Part shown: positions 55,314 to 63,922 of the stretch, one piece after another | How positions within the stretch are numbered: the stretch's first letter is position 1 | Layout of the letters: each line of letters starts with the position of its first letter | Assembly: GCA_019638115.1 (NCBI GenBank) | Contig: JAHBUK010000001.1 | Coordinates: forward strand, 886,238-950,237 | Direction of reading: 5' to 3' | DNA: 64,000 nt | Origin: Flavobacteriales bacterium | GTDB lineage: Bacteria > Bacteroidota > Bacteroidia > Flavobacteriales_F > PHOS-HE28 | Position numbers and translations under genes: made by a program | The notes under the pieces: generated by a model | What the model was told of the DNA's origin: nothing | Databases searched by the model: none | What the model saw: only the letters and a program-made list of their open reading frames with translations

Positions 55314-56945
55314 ATGATCGCACTGAGACCAACAAAATGGATCCTCGCAGCAGTGCTTTCCATCAACTCGGTGAATGTACATGCGCAACTGACACCGCTT
55401 TGGACCCAAAGTGTCGAGACCGGGTTCCCGTTTTATTTTTCTGATAGACCGAAGCTGCTGCGGGACGCGAACGGCGATCTATTGGTGATCGGCAACATCT
55501 TGGCTACTGCCAACGCCAGGGATTGGATCGTACTGAAGTACAACGACTTTGGGGATCTCTTGTGGACCTTCACGTGGGAAGGTCCCTTCAATGGTGATGA
55601 TCGCTTGCATGATGCGAGCATGGATGCCGCTGGCAACCTTGTTCTGGTCGGGAGCGGCATGGTGGACAGCACCAATATTGACTTGAGCGTTGTGCGCATT
55701 ACTTCCAACGGCACACTCGACTGGCAGTACATGCACGACGGTGGCGCGGGTGGGACCGATGAGGCACTGTCCGCAACACTGGGTGAGGACGGCTCTGTGT
55801 ACGTTACTGGCAGGACAACGATCGACACTCTGGTTCCTCCGAAGCTCATTGTTCAGCGGATCTCCTCCGGCGGCCAGTTGATCTGGTCGAATGTTTTCGG
55901 TGACGAGGACGACTTCCCGTGTGGAGGTCATTTGGTACGCTTGATCAATGATCAGGTACATGTATTCGGTCACTACTGGCCGTTCTTTGGAGTGGCCGGG
56001 TTCACGCAGACAGTGATGGACACACTTGGGACACTGGTCCAGCACAATGAAGGGCCACCGCCTTCTGGTATGGGCGGTCCGGTGTGCTATGAAATGGATG
56101 GGGCTGGGAACGGCTATTGGGGCACATTCGGCAGATTTCGAGTGATCAAGGTAAAGCCGGATGCCACGATCGATTGGAGCTATATGCATCCCAGCAATCT
56201 GCCGTGGAACGTTTCGGCCGACGAGTGCATTGACCTGCTCATTGACGCTGAAGGATACCTGCGTGCGACCGGAAGGCACTATGGCCCGGACTACCAGGGT
56301 CCGACATACACGAGTTGTGACATCCTCACGTTGAAAATGGACACGGCCGGGGCTTTGATCTGGGAGTCTCGCTATGCGTATCAAGACGCGCTTTTGTGTG
56401 ACATTGGACAGCAGCTGTTCGTGGATGACGCAATGAACACGTACGTTGCAGGACGCAGCCAGCATGTGAGCATCGGTACCGACTATGATTTCTGCGTGGT
56501 CAAGATCGATCCGGACGGCAACTACGTTGGTGACATACGCTATATCGGCCCCGATGGTGGGAATGATGTCCTGTTCGATATCGTAGCGGACGGATCTGAC
56601 ATCTATGTGACCGGGATATCTATGGACATCCTTGAACGTTCGCACATTGTCACGCAGCGATACAGCAACACAGTTGGAGTGAGCGACTTGTCCGTCCCAA
56701 CCGCAATCGATGTCGCGCCGAACCCTTTCACCGACTATTGTCGGATCACCGTGCCTGCATCAGCAACTGCGATCTCATCACTTGTTCTGTTCGACTCCCA
56801 TGGCCGCATGGTCAAGCAAATAGCTGGTATTGGCACCCGTGAAGTGCTGTTGACAAGGGACAACCTTTCCCCGGGTATATACATGGCACAACTGCGGGAC
56901 GAAGACGCCAACGTGATCTTCTTGCGCCTGGCCATTGTTGATTAG
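55314..56945 (+). CDS. Secreted beta-propeller-like protein with T9SS type A sorting domain
   Basis: This is a 543-residue protein from the ATG at 55314 (upstream frame is not protein-like). A signal peptide (ILAAVLSINSVNVHAQ) is followed by repeated blades with the pattern DLLWTFTWEGPFNGDD, ASMDAAGNLVLVGSG and GEDGSVYVTGRTTIDT, similar to SBBP/delta-60 repeats. The C-terminal ~80 residues (APNPFTDYCRITVPASA, LFDSHGRMVKQIAG, LSPGIYMAQLRDEDA) form a T9SS type A sorting domain. It is A+T-richer than its neighbours. The delta-60 protein at 39244 is of a similar kind. Confidence 0.88.
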   Translation: MIALRPTKWILAAVLSINSVNVHAQLTPLWTQSVETGFPFYFSDRPKLLRDANGDLLVIGNILATANARDWIVLKYNDFGDLLWTFTWEGPFNGDDRLHDASMDAAGNLVLVGSGMVDSTNIDLSVVRITSNGTLDWQYMHDGGAGGTDEALSATLGEDGSVYVTGRTTIDTLVPPKLIVQRISSGGQLIWSNVFGDEDDFPCGGHLVRLINDQVHVFGHYWPFFGVAGFTQTVMDTLGTLVQHNEGPPPSGMGGPVCYEMDGAGNGYWGTFGRFRVIKVKPDATIDWSYMHPSNLPWNVSADECIDLLIDAEGYLRATGRHYGPDYQGPTYTSCDILTLKMDTAGALIWESRYAYQDALLCDIGQQLFVDDAMNTYVAGRSQHVSIGTDYDFCVVKIDPDGNYVGDIRYIGPDGGNDVLFDIVADGSDIYVTGISMDILERSHIVTQRYSNTVGVSDLSVPTAIDVAPNPFTDYCRITVPASATAISSLVLFDSHGRMVKQIAGIGTREVLLTRDNLSPGIYMAQLRDEDANVIFLRLAIVD

Positions 56946-57021
56946 CTCCGCATCGGGATCGCATTCCGCGTGAGCGATTGGACCGGAAAGCCCGCAAGCG
57001 AGGAGGAACGACGAGTGCGGA

Positions 57022-57042
57022 CCTGCCTGTCCGGCAGGCAGG
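57022..57042. repeat. Palindrome, second copy of the CCTGCCTG family
   Basis: CCTGCCTG and CAGGCAGG form a dyad in the middle of a GC-rich repeat block (~56990-57120) that fills the gap before the DUF4160 gene. The palindrome resembles that at 43078-43097. Confidence 0.55.
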
Positions 57043-57171
57043 CTTGGAGCGAAAAGCCCGACGGCGCGCTCCCGAACGAAGGCTCTGCGCAGCGAAGGGA
57101 TGGCGCCGGCACGCCCCAATCCTTCAGCACCCCTGAACGATCGCACCTACACTCGTTCCTACCTTAGCGCC

Positions 57172-57417
57172 ATGCCCAAGCCGTTACTGAAAGAGGGCTT
57201 CAGCTTCTACTTCTGGAGCGACGAAGGCAGCGAGTTGCCGCACGTGCATGTGAGCAAGGGCGATGGCTTGGCGAAGTGGTGGCTGGTGCCGGGTATCAAG
57301 GTGGAGTACTCGAACGGGTTCAAGAAACAGGAACAACGCAGGATCAGCGAGCTGATCGAAGAACACTATGAAACGCTCATCAAAACCTGGGAAAAGCACT
57401 TCGGCAAGCAGCGCTGA
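57172..57417 (+). CDS. DUF4160 domain protein
   Basis: This is an 81-residue protein. The family's signature is GFSFYFWSDEGSELPHVHVS, followed by AKWWLVPGIKVEYSNGF and a basic helix. DUF4160 proteins are small, common next to DUF2442 genes, and suspected to be part of toxin-antitoxin-like pairs; no activity is established here. It overlaps the DUF2442 gene by 50 bases, far more than a usual stop/start overlap. Confidence 0.9.
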   Translation: MPKPLLKEGFSFYFWSDEGSELPHVHVSKGDGLAKWWLVPGIKVEYSNGFKKQEQRRISELIEEHYETLIKTWEKHFGKQR

Positions 57418-57784
57418 TGTGCGCGCTACCGACCCGCTGGACCGCTTGATCATCGAGGAAGGTCTGCGGATCAAGCGCATTTCACCTGTTGCGGATGGGA
57501 GTGCGTTGGTGCTCACCCTGACCAATGGCGCCACGGTGTTCGCCCCTTTGGACGATGTGCCACAACTGGCCAAGGCCAACGCCAAGCAACGCTTGAACTA
57601 CAGCCTGGTGGCCAGCGGGACAGCGGTTGGTTGGGAAGACCTGGATGTTCACCTTTCCCTCAAAGGCTTTCTCACGTCCATTGTGCGTAGCGAGGTCATC
57701 CGTCGCCTAACAGACCCGGCCCATTCGCCCAAGGTGATGCACGCTCGGCGTTCCGTTCCACGCAAACAGAAGGCGACCAAGTAG
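57368..57784 (+). CDS. DUF2442 domain protein
   Basis: This is a 138-residue protein. Residues ~28-105 contain the DUF2442 domain (RIKRISPVADGSALVLTLTN, APLDDVPQLAKANAKQRLNY, WEDLDVHLSLKGFL). The N-terminal 25 residues are Ser/Lys-rich and encoded within the overlap with DUF4160; an internal start near the end of the DUF4160 gene is possible but no strong ribosome site is seen. The C-terminal extension is basic. The pair probably acts together as a small regulatory or addiction module. Confidence 0.87.
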   Translation: MKRSSKPGKSTSASSADVRATDPLDRLIIEEGLRIKRISPVADGSALVLTLTNGATVFAPLDDVPQLAKANAKQRLNYSLVASGTAVGWEDLDVHLSLKGFLTSIVRSEVIRRLTDPAHSPKVMHARRSVPRKQKATK

Positions 57785-57838
57785 TCCCTATTCGAATACG
57801 ATACCTGATCACAACCGTTCAGACACTTCATCCCAACG

Positions 57839-59143
57839 ATGCGTTACCAGCCCCTCACCGCCGCCACCTACCGCGAGCACCGCGCCCGTTTCCGCCAAGC
57901 CATGGAGAAAGGCGGCCTGGCCGTGTTCCACAGCAACGACATCATGCCCACCAGCGCCGATGGGCACATGCCGTTCAAGCAGGCCAGCGACATCTTCCAC
58001 CTCAGCGGCATCGACCAGGAGGAGACGATCCTGCTGCTCTTCCCCGATGCGGTGGACCCGAAGGACCGCGAGATCCTCTTCGTGCGCGAGACCAGCGAGC
58101 TGATCGCGATCTGGGAAGGTGCCAAGTTCTCTCAGAAGGAAGCGAGCGAGCTGAGCGGCATCGCCACCGTGTTGTGGACCACGAGCTACGAAGCCACGAT
58201 CAAGCGCCTGGTGCCGCAGTGCGAGCACCTGTACCTGAACAGCAACGAGCACCTGCGCCAACACAACGAGGTGGAGACGCGCGAGGAGCGCAAGAACAAG
58301 GAGCTGCGCACGCAATACCCGCTGCACAGCGTGAAGCGCAGCGCGCCGATCATGCACCGCATCCGTTCGCGCAAAACGGCCGAGGAGGTGGCGCAGATCC
58401 AACGCGCGGTCGCGATCACAGGCAAGGCCTTCCAACGCGTGTGCGGCTTTGTGAAGCCCGGTGTGAAGGAGTACGAGATCGAGGCAGAGATCACGCACGA
58501 GTTCATCCGCAACGGCTCGCGCGGGCATGCCTACACACCGATCATCGCCAGCGGCTACAACGCGTGCGTGCTGCACTACATCACCAACGACATGGTGTGC
58601 AACGACGGCGATGTGATCCTGATGGACTTCGGCTGCGAGTACGGCGGATACGCGAGCGACCTCACGCGGTGCATCCCCGTGAACGGCCGTTTCACCGATC
58701 GCCAGCGCGCGGTGTACAACGCGGTGCTGCGCGTGAAGAACGAGGCCACGCAACTGCTGCGCCCCGGCACGCTGCTCGCCGACTACCACAAGGAGGTGGG
58801 CAAGATCATGGAGAGCGAGCTGATCGGCCTGGGCCTGCTGGACAAGACCGATGTGAAGAACCAGGACCCCGAGCGTCCGTTGTACAAGAAGTACTTCATG
58901 CACGGCACCAGCCACTTCCTGGGCCTCGATGTACACGACGTGGGCCTGTGGAACGAGATGATCCAGCCGGACATGGTCTTCACCGTGGAGCCGGGCATCT
59001 ACATCCGCGAGGAGAAGCTGGGCATCCGCCTGGAGAACGACATCCTCACCACCCGCGACACTCCGATCGACCTCTTCGCTGAGATACCCGTGGAAGCGGA
59101 GGCGGTTGAGGAGATGATGAATGCGAAAGGGGTGGTGGTGTAA
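57839..59143 (+). CDS. pepP: Xaa-Pro aminopeptidase (aminopeptidase P)
   Basis: This is a 434-residue protein, the usual PepP length. It removes the N-terminal residue next to proline. The pita-bread catalytic domain ligands are visible: Asp in LMDFGCEYGG and SDLTRCIPVNG, His in HGTSHFLGLDVHDVG, Glu in VEPGIYI and Glu in LENDIL. The N-terminal domain (PTSADGHMPFKQASDIFHLS) is complete. The ATG at 57839 follows directly on the DUF2442 gene by 54 bases. It probably works in the cytoplasm in dipeptide recycling. Confidence 0.95.
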   Translation: MRYQPLTAATYREHRARFRQAMEKGGLAVFHSNDIMPTSADGHMPFKQASDIFHLSGIDQEETILLLFPDAVDPKDREILFVRETSELIAIWEGAKFSQKEASELSGIATVLWTTSYEATIKRLVPQCEHLYLNSNEHLRQHNEVETREERKNKELRTQYPLHSVKRSAPIMHRIRSRKTAEEVAQIQRAVAITGKAFQRVCGFVKPGVKEYEIEAEITHEFIRNGSRGHAYTPIIASGYNACVLHYITNDMVCNDGDVILMDFGCEYGGYASDLTRCIPVNGRFTDRQRAVYNAVLRVKNEATQLLRPGTLLADYHKEVGKIMESELIGLGLLDKTDVKNQDPERPLYKKYFMHGTSHFLGLDVHDVGLWNEMIQPDMVFTVEPGIYIREEKLGIRLENDILTTRDTPIDLFAEIPVEAEAVEEMMNAKGVVV

Positions 59144-59240
59144 GGCCCCTTCAGCCAAGGAGAGGTAGCGGCCTGTCGCAAGTAAACGGCTGCCCTTGGA
59201 TAGCCTTGTGGTGGTTACCATTGCACTGCCTGTACCATCC

Positions 59241-59723
59241 ATGAAACTGATCCGCTCCCTGGGATTTGCCGCACTGATCGGTGGCTACCTGCTGAAGCAC
59301 CTGCACCTGACGGGAGGGAGTCCGCTGCTCTTCATAGGCTTCGTGCTGGTCGCGTTGGGTTCGCTGATCCCCTTGGTGGTCGATTGGCCAGCGGCCGCGG
59401 TGGGTGATGTGATCAAGCCCCTGCTGGCGGTGCTGCTCTACGGCACAGGCCTGATGTTCTATTTCGAGATCCCCGGCGGGTTCTTCCTCTTCTCCATGGT
59501 GTTCATGCTGGTCATGGCCTTCCTGCTCTCCGACCGCACCCGCCATGAACTGCAGCACATCCAGGACATACGAGCATTGCCCTTGCTCCTGGCCGCGTTG
59601 CTTGTTGTGTTGAGCGGGTTGGCCTTCACCCTCATGGAATGGCCTACGGCAGAGATCCAGCTTTCTCTCGGAGTGTTCTGCGTAGTGGTCTGGATGCTGC
59701 TGAACGTGCGGAAGCGTGGATGA
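59241..59723 (+). CDS. Membrane protein with a GldL-like helix motif
   Basis: This is a 160-residue protein from the ATG at 59241. It has about five hydrophobic helices; the first, ALIGGYLLKHLHLTGGSPLL, matches the G-x-L-x-K-x-x-H-W/L-x-G pattern of the gliding protein GldL's first helix. The rest (GFFLFSMVFMLVMAFLLSDR, LLAALLVVLSGLAFTLMEWP) lacks GldL's long periplasmic tail. It may be a diverged relative of the T9SS motor partner or an unrelated protein with a convergent motif. The next gene carries the motif twice. Confidence 0.5.
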   Translation: MKLIRSLGFAALIGGYLLKHLHLTGGSPLLFIGFVLVALGSLIPLVVDWPAAAVGDVIKPLLAVLLYGTGLMFYFEIPGGFFLFSMVFMLVMAFLLSDRTRHELQHIQDIRALPLLLAALLVVLSGLAFTLMEWPTAEIQLSLGVFCVVVWMLLNVRKRG

Positions 59724-59990
59724 TCGGGGGGCTTATCACTGCGCCCATTCCATGCACGCGTGCGGGTGCCGATCCATCCGGAATGGTCCGTTACGATGGT
59801 CACCCCTAATGTTCATGCATGTGCAGGGATGTATCGGTCGTCGGTGTGGCAGCGTTACTTCGCCATAACCACAAAATGCTGGCGCCATGATCACCCTCCC
59901 CTTTGTTACCATGGCAGCGCACTGGACCAAAAAGAACGGACTGCGTTACCCAAGCAGCTTAAGGGCATTGGGTTCCCAAACACCATCACC

Positions 59991-60320
59991 ATGCGCGCCA
60001 TCCGATCCATTGCCATCGCCGGTTTCATCCTCGGCATCCTCTTCAAGAACCTGCACTGGCCGGGGGCGAGCTACATCCTCCTCATCAGCGGCGTGCTCAC
60101 CATCGTGACGCTCGGACTGCTGTTGTTCCGCAAGCCCGGACCGATGACAGTGCAGCTGCACTACCCCGCCATGCTGATCGGGGCGTTGATGGCAGTGATC
60201 ACAGGCGGATTGTTCAAGGTCATGCACTGGCCTGGGGCGAACATGCTCCTGCTGCTCGGGCTTACGATCTGCGCGCTGTGGTTCCTGATCCCTACGCGTA
60301 GCGAGCAAGCAACTGTTTAG
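59991..60320 (+). CDS. Small membrane protein with two GldL-like motifs
   Basis: This is a 109-residue protein with four hydrophobic helices. Two segments repeat the GldL-type signature: GFILGILFKNLHWPGASYIL and GGLFKVMHWPGANMLLLLGL. The FK-x-x-HWPGA words are nearly identical, so the gene is an internal duplication of a two-helix unit. GldL of T9SS has the same word in a single copy. It is followed by a strong hairpin. The function is unknown; an inner-membrane role connected with T9SS is a guess. Confidence 0.6.
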   Translation: MRAIRSIAIAGFILGILFKNLHWPGASYILLISGVLTIVTLGLLLFRKPGPMTVQLHYPAMLIGALMAVITGGLFKVMHWPGANMLLLLGLTICALWFLIPTRSEQATV

Positions 60321-60341
60321 CACGGGTCGACCATTAATTGT

Positions 60342-60373
60342 AACAGCCCCTCGATGTGCTTCGAGGGGCTGTT
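60342..60373. terminator. Bidirectional terminator between convergent genes
   Basis: AACAGCCCCTCGA (60342-60354) pairs with TCGAGGGGCTGTT (60361-60373), a perfect 13-base stem with a 6-base loop. It lies between the ends of the GldL-like gene and the minus-strand T9SS gene. Confidence 0.85.
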
Positions 60374-60395
60374 GCGCTTTCCAGAAGTCTTGCGA

Positions 60396-62198
60396 CTACT
60401 CTTTCACGATGCGCCCAGTGAACCGTGTATCCCGCGCAACGGCCTCAAATAGGTACACGCCCTTTGCGAGGTCGCTCACATAAATGCTGTTGCGGTCGGG
60501 CATGATACGTTGCTGAAGGACCGTACGGCCCGTGGCATCGCGCAGGGTGAAGGATCCACCAGCAAAGCCGCTCGGTGCTTGGAAGTGCAGCACATCCGAC
60601 ACGGGTACGGGGAAGACCGCGAACGGCTGAGTGCCTTGCACCTCACCCACACTCACCGAGGTGTAGTCAGCACAGCCGTTGCTAAAGGCTTGCGTCTCAC
60701 TTGCATTCCAAACAGGCAGGGTCTCCGCAAAGGCCCGAACGCTATCCACGCGTGTGCGCAGTGCCGCCACGCTCGCTTCTGGTCCACCGCTCGCAGCCCG
60801 CGCATACACGTAAGCGAACAGCAAGTGCATGTTCTCGCCGGGTTCCAAGGTGAAGGTGCCCATGCTCATCAGTCCGCGGCGATCCGGCGTGGCTGGTGTC
60901 TGCACGGTTTCGCTCCAGGGGGCTTGCACCTGTCCGCCGGTCCCTGCATTCACCGGGTCACCATCGCCCGGGTACATGAACGCACACGTGATCGCATCGG
61001 GGTCAATATCGTGGCCATCGCCACCGTAGGTCATGGTCAGACCGTCCTTCCAGATGCCGCGCAGGTAGCCATAGGATTGGCTTGTGTTCGAGGGGTCATT
61101 ACAACAGGCCGCCCCATCGCGATTGAAGTAAATGAAATGAGACAGCCCATATCGCTCATTGTCCACGATGCCGTCACCAAACCCATGACCGTTCCAGTTC
61201 GGCAACAGATCCGATGCGTCGTCGTCCAGGTCGTTGGCGTCCACCAACGGCCCTTTCAATATGGTCATTCCGAAAGCAGGCGGCTGCAGCCCATAGCCCA
61301 CGGAGCCCAAGCAGTTCTCATCCATCCCATCCCAATTGTAAGCGTAGGCCAGGTTCCTCGAAGGGTCGCATCCGATGAAGTCGTCGTTCGCGCAACCGAT
61401 GTCGAAGTCGTTGAAGAAGCCGAGCAGTGAATTGGTGTAAGTCTGTGTGCTGCGGTTGATCAGGCGATAGGAGACGAATACGGTTTGGCCGATGGCCGGA
61501 TCCGTGCTGTTGAACGCGAATGGCATCTGGTGTACTTCGATGCCCAAGCCCGTATTGCCGTTCATGCTGCCCAAATAGTCATTGAAGATGCTGAAGAGCG
61601 CCTGGTCGCCCATGATGCATGGAGCATCGCCATCGGCCGGGTCGTAGTTGCCATCCTGGTCGAAGTCGTGGAATGGCGCGAGGTGAAGGTCATAGCCAGC
61701 GGCTATGTCGCCCATGGCCGGCCATGCGGTGAACGATGCGGGGATGGTGTATCCGTTCGGGAATTGGATGGACAGGTCGCAGCCTGGGTCATTCAGGCAG
61801 AGGTAATAGGCGTGGTGGGCATCCACCTCGGCGCGGCTCACTCGCCACACCTGGTCATACGCCATTGAAGTAGCTGCATCCGTGGTGCCAGTGAGCGTGA
61901 GCGGGCCCGGGAAGAAGTGCATGGTACCGAACGAATCATAGAGCGTACGCGAAACGCGCAAGCCGCCATCGGCATCCTGCCCGCCGATCCACAAGCCACC
62001 GACATAGAGCGGACTAGCCGGTTCGCCGATCGGCACTTCGTACTGTGAGCTGCCCGTGCTTCCTCCGCCTGCTACACGGCCGTTCGAGAAGAAGCGCGCG
62101 CGTACATCTCCGATATCGAGTTCGGAATAGGCCTGGCCATGGGCCGTATGCATCGCAGCAATGAAAAAGCTGAAGAGGATGGCGTATCGTGCGATCAT
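60396..62198 (-). CDS. Secreted protein with T9SS type A sorting domain
   Basis: This is a 600-residue protein from the ATG at 62198. A signal peptide (LFSFFIAAMHTAHGQ) leads into a body that alternates short strands with Asp/Gly/Asn-rich loops (DFDQDGNYDPADGDAPCIMG, FNDFDIGCANDDFIGCDPSR), suggesting calcium-binding motifs and several Cys pairs. The C-terminal ~75 residues (FAVFPVPVSDVLHFQAPSGF, LRDATGRTVLQQR, LAKGVYLFEA) form a type A T9SS sorting domain. A homologue class of this size occurs in many Flavobacteriia without known function. No catalytic motif was found. Confidence 0.87.
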   Translation of the reverse strand: MIARYAILFSFFIAAMHTAHGQAYSELDIGDVRARFFSNGRVAGGGSTGSSQYEVPIGEPASPLYVGGLWIGGQDADGGLRVSRTLYDSFGTMHFFPGPLTLTGTTDAATSMAYDQVWRVSRAEVDAHHAYYLCLNDPGCDLSIQFPNGYTIPASFTAWPAMGDIAAGYDLHLAPFHDFDQDGNYDPADGDAPCIMGDQALFSIFNDYLGSMNGNTGLGIEVHQMPFAFNSTDPAIGQTVFVSYRLINRSTQTYTNSLLGFFNDFDIGCANDDFIGCDPSRNLAYAYNWDGMDENCLGSVGYGLQPPAFGMTILKGPLVDANDLDDDASDLLPNWNGHGFGDGIVDNERYGLSHFIYFNRDGAACCNDPSNTSQSYGYLRGIWKDGLTMTYGGDGHDIDPDAITCAFMYPGDGDPVNAGTGGQVQAPWSETVQTPATPDRRGLMSMGTFTLEPGENMHLLFAYVYARAASGGPEASVAALRTRVDSVRAFAETLPVWNASETQAFSNGCADYTSVSVGEVQGTQPFAVFPVPVSDVLHFQAPSGFAGGSFTLRDATGRTVLQQRIMPDRNSIYVSDLAKGVYLFEAVARDTRFTGRIVKE

Positions 62199-62331
62199 GG
62201 CTTTGCCGCGCTGGATATGACCATTGCGTAGTGCCAACCTAGCACGCGGCTCTGCGCAGCACTACCATATCACGAGCAACGAAACGTTTCGGAAAGCGAA
62301 CGGTCACTAACTGTACGAGAAGCGGATGCTC

Positions 62332-62484
62332 TCAGAGCAATTCATACACCACCTCCACTTTTTCCGGCAGCGTGGTATCCGCCACACACGTATGGTACAT
62401 GCGCCCCTGCGGATCCCGCTCCAGCACTTTGCCGGCCACGGTCAACCCGCGGTAAACGGGAATGATGGCAACGGAACTGGTCAA
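62332..62484 (-). CDS. Possible 50-residue protein coupled to the 85-residue gene (TTG start)
   Basis: A frame of 50 codons starts with TTG at 62484, overlapping the upstream TGA (TTGA). It reads SVAIIPVYRGLTVAGKVLER and ends VEVVYELL. The stop-start coupling and codon pattern are gene-like. No other start codon is credible. There is no family match, so this is tentative. Confidence 0.4.
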   Translation of the reverse strand: MTSSVAIIPVYRGLTVAGKVLERDPQGRMYHTCVADTTLPEKVEVVYELL

Positions 62485-62738
62485 GCGACGCGGCGGAGTT
62501 GGAAGGGCTTCACGGTGGAAAGCTCCCCGTCGAGCACCATCAGGAAATACTCCTCGCCATCCAGGTCGGTGATGCGCACCCGGGTAACGGGGCCGTTCAC
62601 TTCGCCGGTCTTCACAATGTGGCCCTTGCTGTCGCAGATGTCGAACAGGGCGTCTTCGGTGCCGGGTTCGTAATCGAACATCAGCAGGCGCTCGATCTGA
62701 TCGATTCGCAGGCGGATCTCGTGTGGTGTGCTGGACAT
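62481..62738 (-). CDS. Small cytoplasmic protein, unknown function
   Basis: This is an 85-residue protein without a signal or membrane helix. It begins with a short helix (EIRLRIDQIERLLMFDYE), followed by beta strands (ALFDICDSKGHIVKTGEVNG, VRITDLDGEEYFLMVLDGEL) and an RRVA tail. No family was recognised. It is probably translated with the 50-residue frame downstream. The gene stands between the T9SS protein gene (same strand) and the LytTR regulator (divergent). Confidence 0.6.
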   Translation of the reverse strand: MSSTPHEIRLRIDQIERLLMFDYEPGTEDALFDICDSKGHIVKTGEVNGPVTRVRITDLDGEEYFLMVLDGELSTVKPFQLRRVA

Positions 62739-63169
62739 GGCCGTGGGTGCCGTATGGCGCCTCTTTACGGCCGTACATGGCAGTGGGTTCCAAAAACGGC
62801 GGGACCCGGCCCACCTGAACGGCGGACCGGGCCCCTACCACCAAACCAAAAACACCGAAAACTCCCTATCCCTTAACTCCCTTGGTCGTTGAAGATCCAG
62901 AGTGGACCTTGTGTGCTGTGCTTTTCCATGGCTGCGCTCGGTTTTGGGTCGTTGCTGGAACCAAACTACTGCAGGTATCAGGCGATGAAAAGCCGGGAAC
63001 GAGCAACGGTGCAATGCGATCAAAAAGCGGCCGTACGCCTTACAAGGCCTGGTATGCAAGGCCGCTGAATGGCTGTACCGATGGCTGGACGGGACCCGCC
63101 GTTGGCCTGTGTGCGGTCCGCTGCATGCGGCAAGGACCTATCTTTTCGCCGCACCAACAAACCAATACC
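62739..63169. other. Divergent intergenic stretch
   Basis: This is 431 bases between the 85-residue gene and the LytTR regulator. I see GC-rich inverted segments around 62797-62832 but no ORF, tRNA or clear terminator. A TATCTTTT sequence ~30 bases before the LytTR start could be a weak -7 element. Confidence 0.35.
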
Positions 63170-63922
63170 ATGGCACTGCGCGCTCTGATCGTGGATGATG
63201 AAGCCGATGCACGGGACAACCTGCGCCTGATGTTGCAGGAGCACTGCCCGGAAGTGGAGATCGTGGGACAGGCCGCCAGCGCTCCGGAAGCGCGGGAGCT
63301 GATCAAGAGCCTGCAACCCAATGCACTCTTCCTCGATATCAAGATGCCGGGCGAGGACGGCTTCCAGCTTTTGGCTTCCATTGCCGAGCTCGATCTGCCC
63401 GTGGTGTTCACCACCGCCTACGATGAGTATGCGTTGAAGGCCTTCAAGCAGAACGCGCTGGACTACCTGGAAAAACCCATTGATGTGGACGACCTGAAAC
63501 GCGCCGTAGGCAAGCTCATGAAGCTGAGCGGCGAGATCGTCACCGGGCACGCCTCCGCCATCGCCGCTTTGATGAAGGACCCGGAGTCGCCCTTGAGCTC
63601 CCGCGTGGCGGTGCCCGGCCGTGAAGGGCTGGTGCTGCTGAAGCACGAGGACATCATGTACCTGGAAGCGAACGACAGCTACACCACCATCCACCTGAAG
63701 GATGGCAAACGTTCGGTGAGCAGCAAGCACATCCGCATTTTCGAGAACAACCTCGACCCCAAGACCTTCTTCCGGGTGCACAAATCCTACATCGTGAACC
63801 TGGCCCACCTAGTGGGTTTCAACCGCGCGGAAGGCAACATGGCCATGCTGGACAATGGCGCCATGATCCCCGTTTCACGCCGCCGTCTGCCGGACTTCCT
63901 CGCGCTCATCAACACCTTCTGA
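63170..63922 (+). CDS. LytTR-family response regulator
   Basis: This is a 250-residue protein from the ATG at 63170. The receiver has the acidic cluster VDDEADA and phospho-acceptor Asp56 in LFLDIKMPGEDG. The conserved Lys lies in YLEKPIDVDDL. The C-terminal LytTR DNA-binding domain shows EDIMYLEANDSYTTIHLKDG, RIFENNLDPKTFFRVHKSYI and VNLAHLVGFNRAEGNMAMLD. It is a cytoplasmic transcription regulator; partner kinases of the LytS type are usual. The stop overlaps the next gene's ATG. Confidence 0.96.
   Translation: MALRALIVDDEADARDNLRLMLQEHCPEVEIVGQAASAPEARELIKSLQPNALFLDIKMPGEDGFQLLASIAELDLPVVFTTAYDEYALKAFKQNALDYLEKPIDVDDLKRAVGKLMKLSGEIVTGHASAIAALMKDPESPLSSRVAVPGREGLVLLKHEDIMYLEANDSYTTIHLKDGKRSVSSKHIRIFENNLDPKTFFRVHKSYIVNLAHLVGFNRAEGNMAMLDNGAMIPVSRRRLPDFLALINTF

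Noticed and set aside
57809..59242. 477-codon minus-strand frame over pepP
   Set aside because: Shadow of pepP; repeated His/Leu/Val antisense composition.
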